From positions 63,373 to 127,372 of the forward strand of contig NW_014575559.1 in the NCBI RefSeq assembly GCF_000708205.1: a stretch of DNA of 64,000 bases. The letters run 5' to 3'. This DNA comes from Mixia osmundae IAM 14324. Taxonomy: Eukaryota; Basidiomycota; Mixiomycetes; Mixiales; Mixiaceae. The translations under genes were made by a program, and so were the position numbers. This document shows, piece after piece, positions 1-10,740 of the stretch. Position 1 is the stretch's first letter, and each line of letters begins with the position of its first letter. Under the pieces are notes generated by a model. The model searched no databases. It was not told the origin of the DNA and was given only the letters and a program-made list of their open reading frames with translations.

Positions 1-121
1 ACGGACTGCAGTCAGGTCAGTCTGTGTATCGACTCCTTTTCAGCGTCGTTGCCTTTCCTTCGTCGTCACGCGTCTCGATAATTTTCTTCCTTGCAAGCCT
101 GCCGCATTATCACGACACAAG

Positions 122-1133
122 ATGGGTCTGGCCGGCCGAAAGACGAAACAGGTCATCGCCCCCGATCCACGCAACACGACATGGGCCCGGGACACAGAGG
201 CGCCAGGTTTCAAGCTGCTCCAGCAGATGGGCTGGTCACCCGCTTCATCAGACAGGCTCAATCCAGAGAGCACTGCGCCCCCACCGCCAAAGCGCTTGCA
301 CAAGATGCCCATCAGCAAGGAAGATCATCTCGGCATCGGTGCGACTGCCTTGACCGGTTTGGCAGAATCGAATGCCGCGCGGCAGCCCAGTACAGGCACA
401 GGACTCGGCAAAGCGGGCTCCTGGTTCTCTGCGTTTGGCAGCAAAGGCCTCCGCTTTGTCACTGCAGGCGCTACTGCACAGTCGGAACTCGAGAAGCGTC
501 ACATCACAGACGGCGGCGATTTTGCCGGCTTGCTCGCACGCCTCAACGCTGCTACTCCCTCTGCCTCCGCCTCGCCCTCGCCTGCGCCTGCCGCTACAGA
601 CGGAGAGATCGGGCCAGCCATGTCCAAGCAAGAGCGCAAAGAGGCTCGCAGACAGAGGAGAGAGGCAAAGGCCAAGCGGAAAGAGATCGCTGATGGCGAT
701 GGGACAGCAGCAAAGAAGCGCAAGGTGGAGCGAGACTCGCCAGACGTATCCGTGCTTGTGGCCACAGTCGTCAGCCGGGCCACGATGCAGCCTACTGTCG
801 TAGTAGCTACGCCGCATCGAAATGCGTAAGCACACCAGCACAAACACTCAGCCACTTCTGACTAGTCCTCCTAGGTCTCGCGCTCGCAATCTCGCTGCCA
901 AGCGCATGGCGAACTCACCTGCTGCGATGAGAGAGATCCTTGGTCTCTCGGAGCCGGTCACGCCTGCGGAAGCGGTCTCACCTCCCTTGATGCTACAGGC
1001 TGCCATCCGGGTTCCAAGCCTCGACGAAGCGATACGATCGATTGCTAAAGCAGAAGCCGACCAAGCCGAGCCCGACGGCTACGCTTTGGCCAGTGTTGAG
1101 GATGTGAGCAAGAAGAGACAGAAGACCAGATAG
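122..1133 (+). CDS. PXR1: Pxr1/PinX1-like nucleolar G-patch protein
   Basis: Exons 122-825 and 875-1133 (49-nt intron with a CTGAC branch site) give 320 residues. The first 40 residues carry the Pxr1/PinX1 signature: MGLAG, DPRNTTWARD and LLQQMGW. In known members the G-patch activates the helicase Prp43 in rRNA and snoRNA processing, and the protein can restrain telomerase. Here the glycine loop GxGLG that normally follows MGW is missing, although the end of the motif (HLGIGA) is present. A basic stretch with KKRK near residue 198 looks like a nucleolar signal. The 3' exon encodes a helical tail ending in KKRQKTR. The start is the first ATG in frame. The family call is firm; activity of the altered G-patch is uncertain. 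Confidence 0.85.
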
Positions 1134-1188
1134 CTCAAGCTCTGCAAACAATCTGATTTGACTACAAAACTGATTCACGACCAAGCAA

Positions 1189-2189
1189 TCAGCCTATCCT
1201 GGCAGGCATTCTGGCTTCCTCGAGGTCCGACAGACACTCGCGCCAGGCTGTGCTCGCTTGGCTTCGCGAGCGCTCGTAGCTCTTCATGTCACCGCGCGTG
1301 AGGGCTTTGCCGGCCTTGCGTTCATGACGCAGGGCTACGCGTTGACTGATCTTGGCTTGCCTGTACCGGGCGTTCGAGTAAGCCTCGGGCTCACCGGGTG
1401 CAGTCCAACCTTGCAGCTCCATGCGGTAGCTATCTGGGCCGATCGTCGTCATCGCCAGGCTTTTCTGGCCACTTCGCGATGAAAGGGATGATCGTGAGCT
1501 CGAGGGTGGTGACTGAGTCTCGGACAGGAAGTACGGCATAACAATCTCCTCATTTGGCGAGAGGAAGCATTGTGACGTTCGGAAGCTGCTATGCCGCGAG
1601 CCGATGGGTCTGCTGAGCCTTGCTGAGCTCATGAGAGAGGAAGAGCTCGACGCAAGAGGACTGCTGCCAGGACTGTTCTCCTGCGACAGGTAGCCGCCAG
1701 ACACAGCCAGCTCAGGCTGGGACGGATTCGACGATTGGCGCATCGACGTCTGAAGCGGTCTGTCAGCTGAATTCGCAGTCGAATCGACCCTCATACCTTA
1801 GCCGAGTCAAGCTGCTCGGTCGGCATGGGCATCGTGACAGGATCAGCTGCGAGTTCTCCGCGGCCGGATGTATCAATGACCTCGTCTTGACCATCCCGAT
1901 ACGCTAGCGTGGCGTCGTAGAACTTCGAAGCACGCGGTGGCAGCAGCCTGTTCCACAGGACTCGCAGGAGCGCATCTCGGCACTCGCTCGAGTCGCTGCA
2001 CAAGCGGGCTGACGATAGACCATCGGCTCGTCCTTGCACTGGTGCGATCCGATCCACTGAATCGGTCCTGCACACTGATGCGTGTACATGCAAGCCTTGA
2101 TTCTTGAGAGCTAGCATATCGCCGAGCAGCTTGACTGCGTACGTGACAGACCTGCTGCAATGGCAGCGATGGGGAGCGTGTCTTGCCAT
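1189..2189 (-). CDS. Unrecognised protein, two exons
   Basis: I do not recognise this gene. The model complement(1189-1749, 1797-2189) gives 317 residues and rests on a good 47-nt intron: donor GTATGA, a GCTGAC branch site, acceptor TTCAG, phase 0. The second exon is serine-rich for about 90 residues and ends in a charged, probably helical part with SYERSRSQASTAWRECLSDL. The first exon is less certain. A second frame at 1904-2089 reads as a cysteine-rich peptide of 61 residues, so the true 5' exon could differ. The chosen start at 2189 is the first ATG in the frame that splices cleanly. It lies 105 bp downstream of the stop of the RNase P-type gene on the same strand. It ends 55 bp from the end of PXR1, tail to tail. 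Confidence 0.5.
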
Positions 2190-2294
2190 CGTCTGATGAG
2201 AGGAGACTCGGGAACTTGCCGTTCGAGCTCTCAATTGAGCTTCGCCTAGTCGCTGGACGGACGGTCTGTGCTGACAGGGTCCGAGCGGATGGCA

Positions 2295-2936
2295 CTATAC
2301 CGTTTGCAAAAACGATGCGAGCGTATTATCCGCGACCTGAGAGGCTTGCTTGTCCTTGGCGGCTTTAGCGAGCATCGTCTGCAACGCATTCTGGTGCTGC
2401 TTTCGCTTCTTCTTTGCCGGCCCGTCCTGATCTGTCTGGCTCGCCGGTCGGACGTGAGCTTTTGCGCGGGCTATGACCGGTCCAGCTGATGTTCGCTGAG
2501 TTGGCGGCATCACATCTGTGGCTGCTCTTGCGTGTGCAGCTGCTGCTACGTCGTCGATGGTAGGGCCCATGTGTGCATTCGTTGCCGCACTCCTGGCGTG
2601 TCTGTCCGTGTGAGTGTCGCTCGGAGCGCCATCATCGTGCAGGCTCATCTTGCGCTGGCAGTCGATGCAGGAGACCTTGGGCGGACGAGAGGATTGTCTG
2701 CGACGTCGGGGACGGTGGCTGATCGCATGCGGCTCATGAGAAGCCCTGAAGGGAATCACAGCCCCACCGCAGTGTCGACATAGACCTCGTTCACTTCCAA
2801 GTTGGTCGAGTGCAGCTTGACCTGCAAGCAGACGTGCTCGGCTCCTCTGTGCGACCGCCAGGTCAGGTGCGAGCTGTCGTATGAGTGCCGCACTGCGGAC
2901 AAGGTAGTGTAGCGTCGTCTGGTCTTCGTCTGCCAT
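2295..2936 (-). CDS. RNase P/MRP subunit of the Rpr2/Rpp21/Snm1 family
   Basis: Single exon, 213 residues. The N-terminal part has two helices (LHYLVRSAALIRQLAP and an ARLLAGQAALDQL segment) followed by a zinc ribbon made of CRHCGG near residue 54 and SCIDCQRK near residue 89. This order of helices, CxxC, CxxC is the Rpr2/Rpp21/Snm1 fold, a protein subunit of RNase P or RNase MRP needed for tRNA 5'-end or rRNA maturation. The C-terminal 110 residues are low complexity with a KKKRK nuclear-type basic run. I chose the ATG at 2936, directly before the first helix; an upstream in-frame codon is not ATG. Whether it is Rpr2 (RNase P) or Snm1 (MRP) cannot be told from sequence alone. Confidence 0.75.
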   Translation of the reverse strand: MADEDQTTLHYLVRSAALIRQLAPDLAVAQRSRARLLAGQAALDQLGSERGLCRHCGGAVIPFRASHEPHAISHRPRRRRQSSRPPKVSCIDCQRKMSLHDDGAPSDTHTDRHARSAATNAHMGPTIDDVAAAAHARAATDVMPPTQRTSAGPVIARAKAHVRPASQTDQDGPAKKKRKQHQNALQTMLAKAAKDKQASQVADNTLASFLQTV

Positions 2937-3300
2937 GAAGAGGGGTGGGCAAGCTTGGGTTCTGCCCGCTGCGAGCGAGCGTGTCACCCACGGACGTGTG
3001 TGCGTCATTGGATCGACACAGAGAGAGCTTGGACGAGCCCGTCAGACGCTGCCAAGCCGATCCAAGCCTTGCAGAGAACGGACACTGCCCCTCGCCTCCT
3101 CACACGCCGCCCGCTCCACGCCTTTGGGAAAGCCATCGCAAGTCCATTCTCTGGCGGCTCTCTTGCTGACACGATAGCCGCCTAGCTCGGATCACACAGA
3201 CCTGTAAGCTCGCACGGAGGAGCGATAGTGTCTACAGCGTCTCACACGCACGGGAAGCAGAGCTCCAGCGAGCGAGGAGTGATCGCATCCCGAGGCCGAC
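2937..3300. promoter_or_regulatory. Divergent intergenic region, no gene seen
   Basis: This stretch of 364 bp separates two genes transcribed outward (RNase P-type subunit and G6PD). Small open frames exist on both strands but none has a recognisable domain or clean splice pattern. No clear TATA element or repeat was seen. It presumably holds both promoters. Confidence 0.5.
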
Positions 3301-5256
3301 ATGGCATCCCAAGAGATTCCCTCCTCGGGCAACTCGACCGCCGTTGAGCTCAAGGAGAACACCTCCATCGTCGTACTCGGTGCATCCGGCGATCTCGCCA
3401 AGAAGAAGGCAGGCTCATCCGCTCAGACTGAGCAAGTCACGCTCACCCGACCCGCCCGCAGACCTTTCCTGCTCTCTTTGGCCTCTTCTTCAACGGATTC
3501 CTGCCGCCCAACCTTCAGATCGTCGGCTATGCCCGCACCAAGATGGACGAGGAGGTCCGTTCGAGAGTGTCAGAGTCTCACGTGCGAGCTTACTTGACAA
3601 GCATGCTCTGCAGGAGTTCCACAAGCGCGTGGTGCAGTACATCAAGACGCCGATACCTCAGATGAAGTCAAAGCTCAAGGAGTTCCTAGAGCTATGTACC
3701 TATGTCTCCGGACAGTACGACACCGACGAGGGCTTCCAGGACCTCGAGAAACACCTCGCCGAACGCGAGAAGGCAGCCTATCCAGATGCAAAGACGAAGA
3801 ATCGCGTCTTTTACATGGCGTTACCCCCATCGGTCTTCACCGTCGTCGCAGAGGGCCTCAAGAAGAACAACTATCTCAAGGACGGCATTAACCGGATCGT
3901 CGTCGAGAAGCCCTTTGGAAAGGATCTCGAGAGCTCGCGCGAGATGATGGGCAAGCTCAAGAAGCTCTGGCAGGAAGATGAGGTCATTGCAAGTCTGCTT
4001 GATCGGCAGACCAGTGCTGACACGGCTCCAGACGTTCCGAATCGATCACTATCTGGGCAAAGAGATGGTCAAGAACTTGCTCATCCTGCGCTTCGGCAAT
4101 CCTGTGCTGGACAACTCGTTCAACAAGAATCTCATTTCAAACGTTCAGATCACGTTCAAGGAGCCCTTTGGCACCGAGGGACGAGGCGGATACTTTGACG
4201 AGTTTGGCATCATCCGTGATGTCATGCAGAATCGTGAGTGGGATCCACGTTGTGTACGCGTTTGCGCTGACCAGGCTGGGTACAACAGATCTATTGCAGG
4301 TCCTCAGCATTCTCACCATGGAGCGACCGGTCTCTTTCTCTGCCGAGGACATCCGCGACGAGAAGGTCAAAGTGTTGCGTTTCATCCCGCCGATCAAGAT
4401 GGAAGAAGCCTTGCTCGGCCAGTATTCCGCCAAGGGCGACAAACCAGGCTACAAGGACGACGACACGGTTCCGAAAGACTCTGTCAGTCCAACCTTTGCC
4501 GCGCTTGTGCTTCATATCAACTCGCCTAAATGGGAAGGCGTACCCTTTGTGCTCAAGGCCGGCAAAGGTACAGCGCTTCCGATCTAGCCGTGCAGAGCTG
4601 ACAGCCGTTGCAGCTCTGAACGAGCAAAAGACGGAGATCAGGATCCAGTACAAGGACGTCACGCAGGGCATCTTCAAAGATATTGCACGGAACGAGCTCG
4701 TCATCCGGGTCCAGCCCGGCGAATCGGTCTACATGAAGATGAACGCCAAGGCGCCCGGCTTGCAAATGCGAACAGTCGCCACCGAGATGGATCTGACCTA
4801 CAAGCGAAGATTCAGCGATCTCAAGATCCCTGAAGCCTATGAAGCTCTCATCCTCGAGTACGTCGTTCGCGGCACTGAAGGCCCTGATGCTGACGCAAGT
4901 ACTCTCAGCGCGTTCAAGGGCGATCACAGCAACTTTGTGCGCGACGACGAACTCGACATTGCCTGGAAGATCTTCACGCCCATCTTGCATCAAATTGAGA
5001 GTGCGCTCTGTCTGATGGTCATACTTGATCTGCCACTGACGCATGACATCACTCAACAGATGACAAGCCTACGCCGAAGAGCTACGAGTATGGTAGCCGA
5101 GGACCGGCAGAGCTCGACGACTTTATCACCAAGCACGTTGGCTATACGCGAGCAAACTACCAATGGCCAACAGTCGATGCAAGTCGTCATTCCTCTTTCG
5201 AGTCCTTCCTTGCGCTTACACGTCCTGCAGGCTGGCAAACTCTAGACTCTGTGTAA
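3301..5256 (+). CDS. ZWF1: Glucose-6-phosphate 1-dehydrogenase
   Basis: Eight exons (3301-3408, 3462-3554, 3614-3982, 4032-4233, 4289-4567, 4614-4857, 4909-5000, 5060-5256) encode 527 residues, close to the usual fungal length. The enzyme oxidises glucose 6-phosphate with NADP+ in the first step of the pentose phosphate pathway. Visible motifs are the dinucleotide loop [10 protein letters not shown] (residues about 27-36), the EKPFGKD segment, the active-site RIDHYLGK with its catalytic lysine region, and [11 protein letters not shown]. The first intron (3409-3461) starts with GC: AAG is followed by GCAGGC, and no GT donor fits the frame between KKK and TFPALFGLF. All other introns are GT-AG. 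Annotation is very secure. Confidence 0.97.
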
Positions 5257-5411
5257 GCATGCATTCGAATTTGATCGACTGCTGCGTCGCGAGTAGATCT
5301 GCTATGCGTTGACTGCTGAATTGCGACCGCTGCGAACTGACTGATGACGACATTGTCCTTCGCCGCGACTCGTCCAGTCAACTCCACCCACAATCACGCC
5401 TTCACGCAAGC

Positions 5412-6143
5412 ATGACTGCCATCAGCCTCACAGTCTACAGGTACGCACTCGCGATCTGCCTTACAATGTAGCTCACCGCTTGGCTCAGCGACACCATCTG
5501 CCCGTTCTGCCTGCTTGGCTACCGAAAGACGCAACTCGCTATCGAAGCCGCCAAACGTCAGCATCCGGATTTGTCCTTCTCGATCCGATACAAGCCCTTT
5601 GAGCTCGATGCGACGCTGCCTGTCGATACTCCTTTGTCAAAGCAAGAGCGGTATGCATCCAAATTCGGCAAGGAACGCTTCCAAAGCATGGAGAAGATGA
5701 TGATTCAGCGTGGTCGAGAGGTCGGCGTCAACTTCTCGTACGGTGGCACAGTGCGCAATACGATCAGGTCTCATCGCTTGCTCGAAAGAGCATGGCAAAG
5801 TGGCGGTGAACCTCTCCAGCGCAAAGCTCTCGAACTTTGCTTCACTTCATATTTCGAGAATGAGGGCGATATAGGCTCACCTGAGAACCTCGCCCGCATC
5901 GGTACCGAAGCAGGACTCTTTTCTTCGGATGAAGAGGCTCTCAACTTCATACACGGCTCTGCATGCCTGCCTGACGTTGAGCAGTCACTGACCGAGTCGC
6001 GTCGTCTCGGAATCTCCGGCGTGCCTTTTACGATCATCTCCGCCCAAGGAATGAAGCAGCCCGTCGGTGTGAGCGGTGCGCAAGAGCCTGACACTTTCAC
6101 AGAGATATTCACAGCTATAGCGACGGGCAAAACGCTGTCATAG
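5412..6143 (+). CDS. DsbA-family (FrnE-like) thiol oxidoreductase
   Basis: Exons 5412-5440 and 5489-6143 (48-nt intron) encode 227 residues. The protein begins with a short strand and the thioredoxin-type active site SDTICPFCLLG, so CPFC are the redox cysteines. The rest follows the DsbA/FrnE pattern: an inserted helical domain with ERYASKFG, then the closing GVPFTI cis-proline loop and a short C-terminal helix. Members are 2-hydroxychromene isomerase-like or glutathione-dependent oxidoreductases; the substrate is unknown. No signal peptide is visible, suggesting cytosolic action. The first exon of 29 nt is needed to supply the first beta strand and an ATG, which supports the splice model. 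Confidence 0.85.
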
Positions 6144-6170
6144 GATGCAAATGCGTCAATGCAATACATA

Positions 6171-9100
6171 CTACACGGCCGAGTCGGTCTCCCATCTGGC
6201 CTTTTCGTTCAGTTGTCGCTCGTAACGTCGTCGGACCTCGTGAATCACTGCACTTGTTGCGCCAAGACCGAGCAAGACGGACAGGTCTCGTAGACTGAGC
6301 GCCTGTGTCTTAAAGATCGAGTGAAAGAGCGGAAAGTAGATCAGCAAGATCTGAACAAAAAAACTCGTCGAGATTGTCAGGACGAGCATCTGGTTTTGTA
6401 GCAGTCCGCAGGTCAAGCCTCGGTTTTGCACTGCCGATACGAGATCGAGGAACACAAAGGTCGTAAATGTCTGCGTGTCACGTCAGCGAGCTCTTACCAT
6501 AGCAGCAGATGGCTTGCCATAGTCTGGTCGCGATCGTCGACCTGACCATCGCTCAGTTCGTGCACGTAGATGAACAACGTGCCCAGGACGATGATAGACG
6601 CTGAGAAGAGTATTCTGATCAGCAGTCGCTTCGTCAAGACGGGTGCGTTCTTCTTGCGGGGCGGTCTCTGCATCACCTCGCGATTTACCGGATCAACGCC
6701 TAAGCTCTGTGATGGCGGTCCGTCCATGAGGATATTGATGAAGAGAATTTGCATCGGGTTGAGCGGGTTCGGCAACCCGAAAGCAGTACTGAGCGTGATG
6801 AGCGTCAATGCGGCCACTGCGGTCGAGAGCTGGAAGCAGAGGAAGTTCTGGATATTGTAGAAGATACATTTGCCTTCCTCCACGGCAGGCAAGATGGTTG
6901 CAAAGTTGTCATCGACCAAAATCAAGTCTGCTGCTTCCTTGGCTACATCTGTGCCTCCTTTGCCCATCGAGATCCCAATATCTGCCATCTTCAAAGCAGG
7001 ACTGTCATTGACGCCGTCGCCGGTCATAGCAACAACGAAACCGCGACTTTGGAAAGCTTCTATAATGGCCATCTTGTGTCTGGGTGTCGTACGTGCAAAG
7101 ACGCAGACTTCATGAATCCGATCTGTCAATTGGCGCTGAGACATTGCGTCGATGTCACGACCGGTCAAGCATTGTGCTGAGCCGGGATTGAGACGCAAGC
7201 CGAGTTGCCTCGCGATAGACAGTGCGGTCAATTCGGCGTCGCCTGTGATCATGACAATCTGGATGCCAGCTGCCATGAGCGATGCGATGGCAGTATCGAC
7301 GCCTGCTCTCGGCGGGTCCATCATCGCTTGGAAACCGGCAAAGACGAGCGAGTCGGGGTGAACGCCATAGGCCATACCGACGACACGCAATCCAAGGCTC
7401 TGCAATGATCTCGCCTGCTCGGCAATGGTATCGCGGACTACGACGTCAAGTGCTGCAGTCGTGCCGTCGCTTTTGAGGTAAAAGCGACACATTGGCTGTA
7501 AGAACTCGAGTGCGCCAGACGCATACGTCGTATCTTTGTCGCCCGACGATGGCGATTGAGCTGCAAAGCGGCCAGTCACAGATTGCCACTTTTGCTCAGA
7601 GCTGAATGGAACCTCCGATGACCGCCTGAAGCCCTCGCGTTGATCATTGATGCCCATGATCGAGAGAACATTGTATAGGGCGACTTCGGTCGGCGAGCCG
7701 ACAATGTTACCCTCACTGTTGCGAAAGGACTGATTGCACAGATTGCCAATAAGAAAAGTCTTGCTGAGCGAGTCACTCGATAGCGATATAGGACGCGTGA
7801 CATCTAGTACGCCATCATCGACAGTGAAGGCACGCGTAACGGTCATCTGGTTCGTCGTGAGGGTGCCCGTCTTGTCGGAACAGATGACAGAGACAGATCC
7901 CAGCGTCTCGACAGACGGCAGCTTTTTGACAATCGCTTTGCGCTTTGACATTCTCAGCACGCCGAGCGCGAGCGTGACGGTCACGACGATCGGCAGGCCT
8001 GCCTACGTGTTAGCTTGGATCGGTGCGCGCAGGAGGCTGACGTACCTTCGGGTATAGCGGCAACGGCGAGTGAAACGCCAATGGTGAACATCTCTAGCCA
8101 GGAACGGCTCTGAAACACGCCCAGCAGACAGATGAGACCGATGACGCCGAATGAGATCGCGGACAGTCGTTTCGCGAGATCGTCCATGGAGATCTGCAGC
8201 GGCGTCTTCCTCTCTTCTATGTTTTGCATCATCGAGAAAATGACGCCGAATTCGCTCTGATCACCCGTTGCGACGACTGCGCCTACGCCATTGCCGCCTC
8301 GGACTAGAGTGCCCATGAAGCCGATGTTGAAGCGCTCGCTGATGGCCAGATCATGCAGGCCGTGTTGGGTATCATCGGCAGACGCTGTCCGCTTCTCGGC
8401 AGGATGGGTCTCGCCTGTCAAGCTGCTCTCGTCAATCTCAAGCTGGTTGGCGCGTATCAGGCGAACATCGGCAGGTATGCGATCCCCCACAGAGAAGCTG
8501 ACGATATCACCTGGCACGAGCACATTGGCCAGTTTGGTGTGCAGAGTGCCGTCACGCAAGAGATGACAGTAGTGTGGCACCAGCTTGTTGAGCGCTTCGA
8601 GTGATTTCTCTGATCGCTGCTCTTGCACGAAGCCGACTGTGACGACGATGATGATGGCGACAGTGATGCTGACCGAGTCGTCGAAGTTGCCGACGACGGC
8701 GCTGATGACAGCGCTGCCGAGCAGGAGCAGGATGAGGGGGCTCTCGTAGAATTGCTTGGCAAACTTGACGTAGGCCTTCTCCTTCTGCGCGACGGCGAAC
8801 TCATTGGGGCCATGGAGCTCCCTCAGCTGAGGCACGACATGACTGGAGAGGCCAGCTTCGATGGAGCTGTTCAGCTGTGAGATCGTGTCCTCCACTGTCA
8901 TGCGAGCGTAACGGGCAGATGGAGTGATCTGTCTTGCAGTGTGCGCGAATGGGCCGCCGTGACTGTGTGTACCGTAGGGGTCCGACAGGTTCGAGCTATG
9001 TCCTTTGTTGGCGGGTCCGGTGTGGTGACTGAGGCCTCCGTCTATGCTCTGTCGCTTGAGAGAGGTCGAGAAACTGTAGGCTTCTGGTATTGGCGGTGTC

Positions 9101-9192
9101 ACCCCCCGACTTGGCGGTCCCTTGCCATTGCTCAGCGGCGGCTCTAGACGGGCATAGCCTGTCCCTCTGCCGACCGATTTGAGCGGCAGCAT
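6171..9192 (-). CDS. PMR1: P-type Ca2+/Mn2+ ATPase of the Golgi (SPCA)
   Basis: Exons complement(6171-6470, 6518-7998, 8046-9192) encode 975 residues. The protein pumps Ca2+ and Mn2+ into the Golgi lumen. Order of motifs: the actuator TGET near residue 255, the membrane motif AAIPEGLPI, the phosphorylation site CSDKTGTLT, the hinge TGDGVNDSPAL and the C-terminal membrane helices. Length and motifs match yeast Pmr1 except for an extra serine/histidine-rich N-terminal tail of about 95 residues before MTVEDTISQLN. The second intron (6471-6517) is GC-AG: ATG is followed by GCAAGC, and the only GT nearby gives a 27-nt intron and an immediate stop. The start ATG at 9192 is the most upstream in frame. 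Confidence 0.96.
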
Positions 9193-9385
9193 CGCCTCGT
9201 GCGTGCCGGCTGAGCCTCGTCAGTTCGCCGGTCGGCGCTCGAGCGAGGCAACGACACGCGACTGCCAACGCGCGACGCCTTCGAAGTAGCAGCAGATTTA
9301 TCATCGACTCACACTTGGCAGGTAATGATCTGAACCGAGTACAACAGCAACTTTGCAATCTATCGGCCAGGGACAACATCAATAA

Positions 9386-10403
9386 TCATGAGCTCGTCCG
9401 CGATTTCGGCTCTGAGAGCGTCGAAAGGTGCTTGTCCGTGAGTGTCTCTTCGTCAGACGGTGTGGCAGGTTCGATGAAGCGCCAGAGAGGGAAGGCTGCC
9501 CATATGGCGACAGACAGCACGATGGGTGTATATTCGAGGATGCCGAACAAATACTCGTGACTGGAGGCATAGGAGAAGAGCCCTTCGCCGGTCTCCGCCG
9601 TTCTGAAGACTGTTCGCGTCAAAATGAGGAGCGATGTCGAGACGAGCACGACGATGAGGCTCTTTGGCAGATTGGGCAAGTCGGCGTCCTGTCGCTGCCT
9701 CAGCATCGACCGCCGTACGATGACGGTCAGGATGCCGAGATAGACCAGGAATGCAGCACACTGCGCAGCCAGGCCGGCCAGCAAAATATGATTGGCTTGG
9801 TCGGCAGTCAAGGGCGCCGATCCTTGCTGACTCTGAGACGAGGACTCGGCAACACCGATGAGGGATGCCCCGGCGGATTGGAGTGCTGTCGTGGCAATGT
9901 CGAGCCCAACAAAGATGGTCACAATCGAGCGAGGCTTGAGGGGCGACAGCTCAGCTGCGCCAGGAACGTATTGCAGCACGCGCGAGAGTGCTATCAGTGC
10001 CCAATCAGCTGCTTGCTTTCGGGTTGCACATCACGAGCTTACCCAGATACACAGATGCGCTGAGGAACACCGGACTGACGGTGATGAGGCAGTAAGAAAC
10101 AATAAAGGGCACAATCTCGAACGTGCTGAAATGGCTATAGGTTCGCATCGCGTAGCCGATGACCTCGCAGACGCAGCTAAAGACGATGAGAGCCTGAAAG
10201 ACACGCGTGTGTCGCTTTGCCAGCATGTAGAAAATGTGCACGATCAACAAGACACCGAATGTGATGCAGCCGATGAGGCCCAACGCCAATGCTGGACGAT
10301 AGCCATAGAGCGAGATGTGCGCCTGGTTGCCATCAGGGTTCGGAATCGACGGCCCATTGTAGGACGACGGCACGCCTGGGTAGGTGGTAGCGATGTTGGG
10401 CAT
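9386..10403 (-). CDS. RTA1-family seven-helix membrane protein
   Basis: Exons complement(9386-9990, 10043-10403) with a 52-nt intron encode 321 residues. The hydrophobic profile shows about seven membrane segments, beginning with ALALGLIGCITFGVLLIVHI near residue 40. Fungal RTA1-like signatures are present: a conserved EVIGYAMR segment after the second helix, SVYLALSRV at the splice junction, FVGLDIATTALQSAG, and the HEYLFGILEYTPI loop before the last helix. Relatives (Rta1, Rsb1) are linked to lipid translocation and resistance to sterol-binding drugs in yeast. The short N-terminal tail and serine/threonine-rich C-terminal tail are typical. No substrate can be inferred from sequence. Confidence 0.88.
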
Positions 10404-10740
10404 GCTGGCGATGTTTTGATGCTAGATCAAGAAGCATTGTCTTTATAGCCGTCAAGCTCGAACGATACCGAGGTGCCCTTGGCAGGTCGATGACGAATTG
10501 GGAGGAACGACGATCTCGGCCGAACTTGGTCGAGACGCGTGGTTTGAATTCCACGACAATATTGGCGCAGACGGACATCGATCACAATCGAGCTCGGTGC
10601 ATTCGGGAAGAAGCATCTGATAAGTCCGCTATGGGCTGGATCGGTTCTCGAGAAGAATCGTACGGAAAGAGTTGTCGAAGAAATTCGAGCTGCGCTCTAA
10701 CGGTGCGGTCCCGCGCCTCGCCCGGTCGGAAGACTGCTTG
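10404..10740. other. Intergenic, nothing recognised
   Basis: This stretch of 337 bp lies between two genes on the minus strand, upstream of the RTA1-like gene and downstream of the hydrolase gene. No supported coding frame, repeat or RNA gene was found. It probably carries the RTA1-like promoter and the hydrolase terminator. Confidence 0.5.

Noticed and set aside
10535-10560. A tRNA T-arm-like hairpin (CGTGG, loop TTTGAATT, CCACG)
   Set aside because: The loop is one base too long and no acceptor stem, D-arm or anticodon arm can be placed around it.
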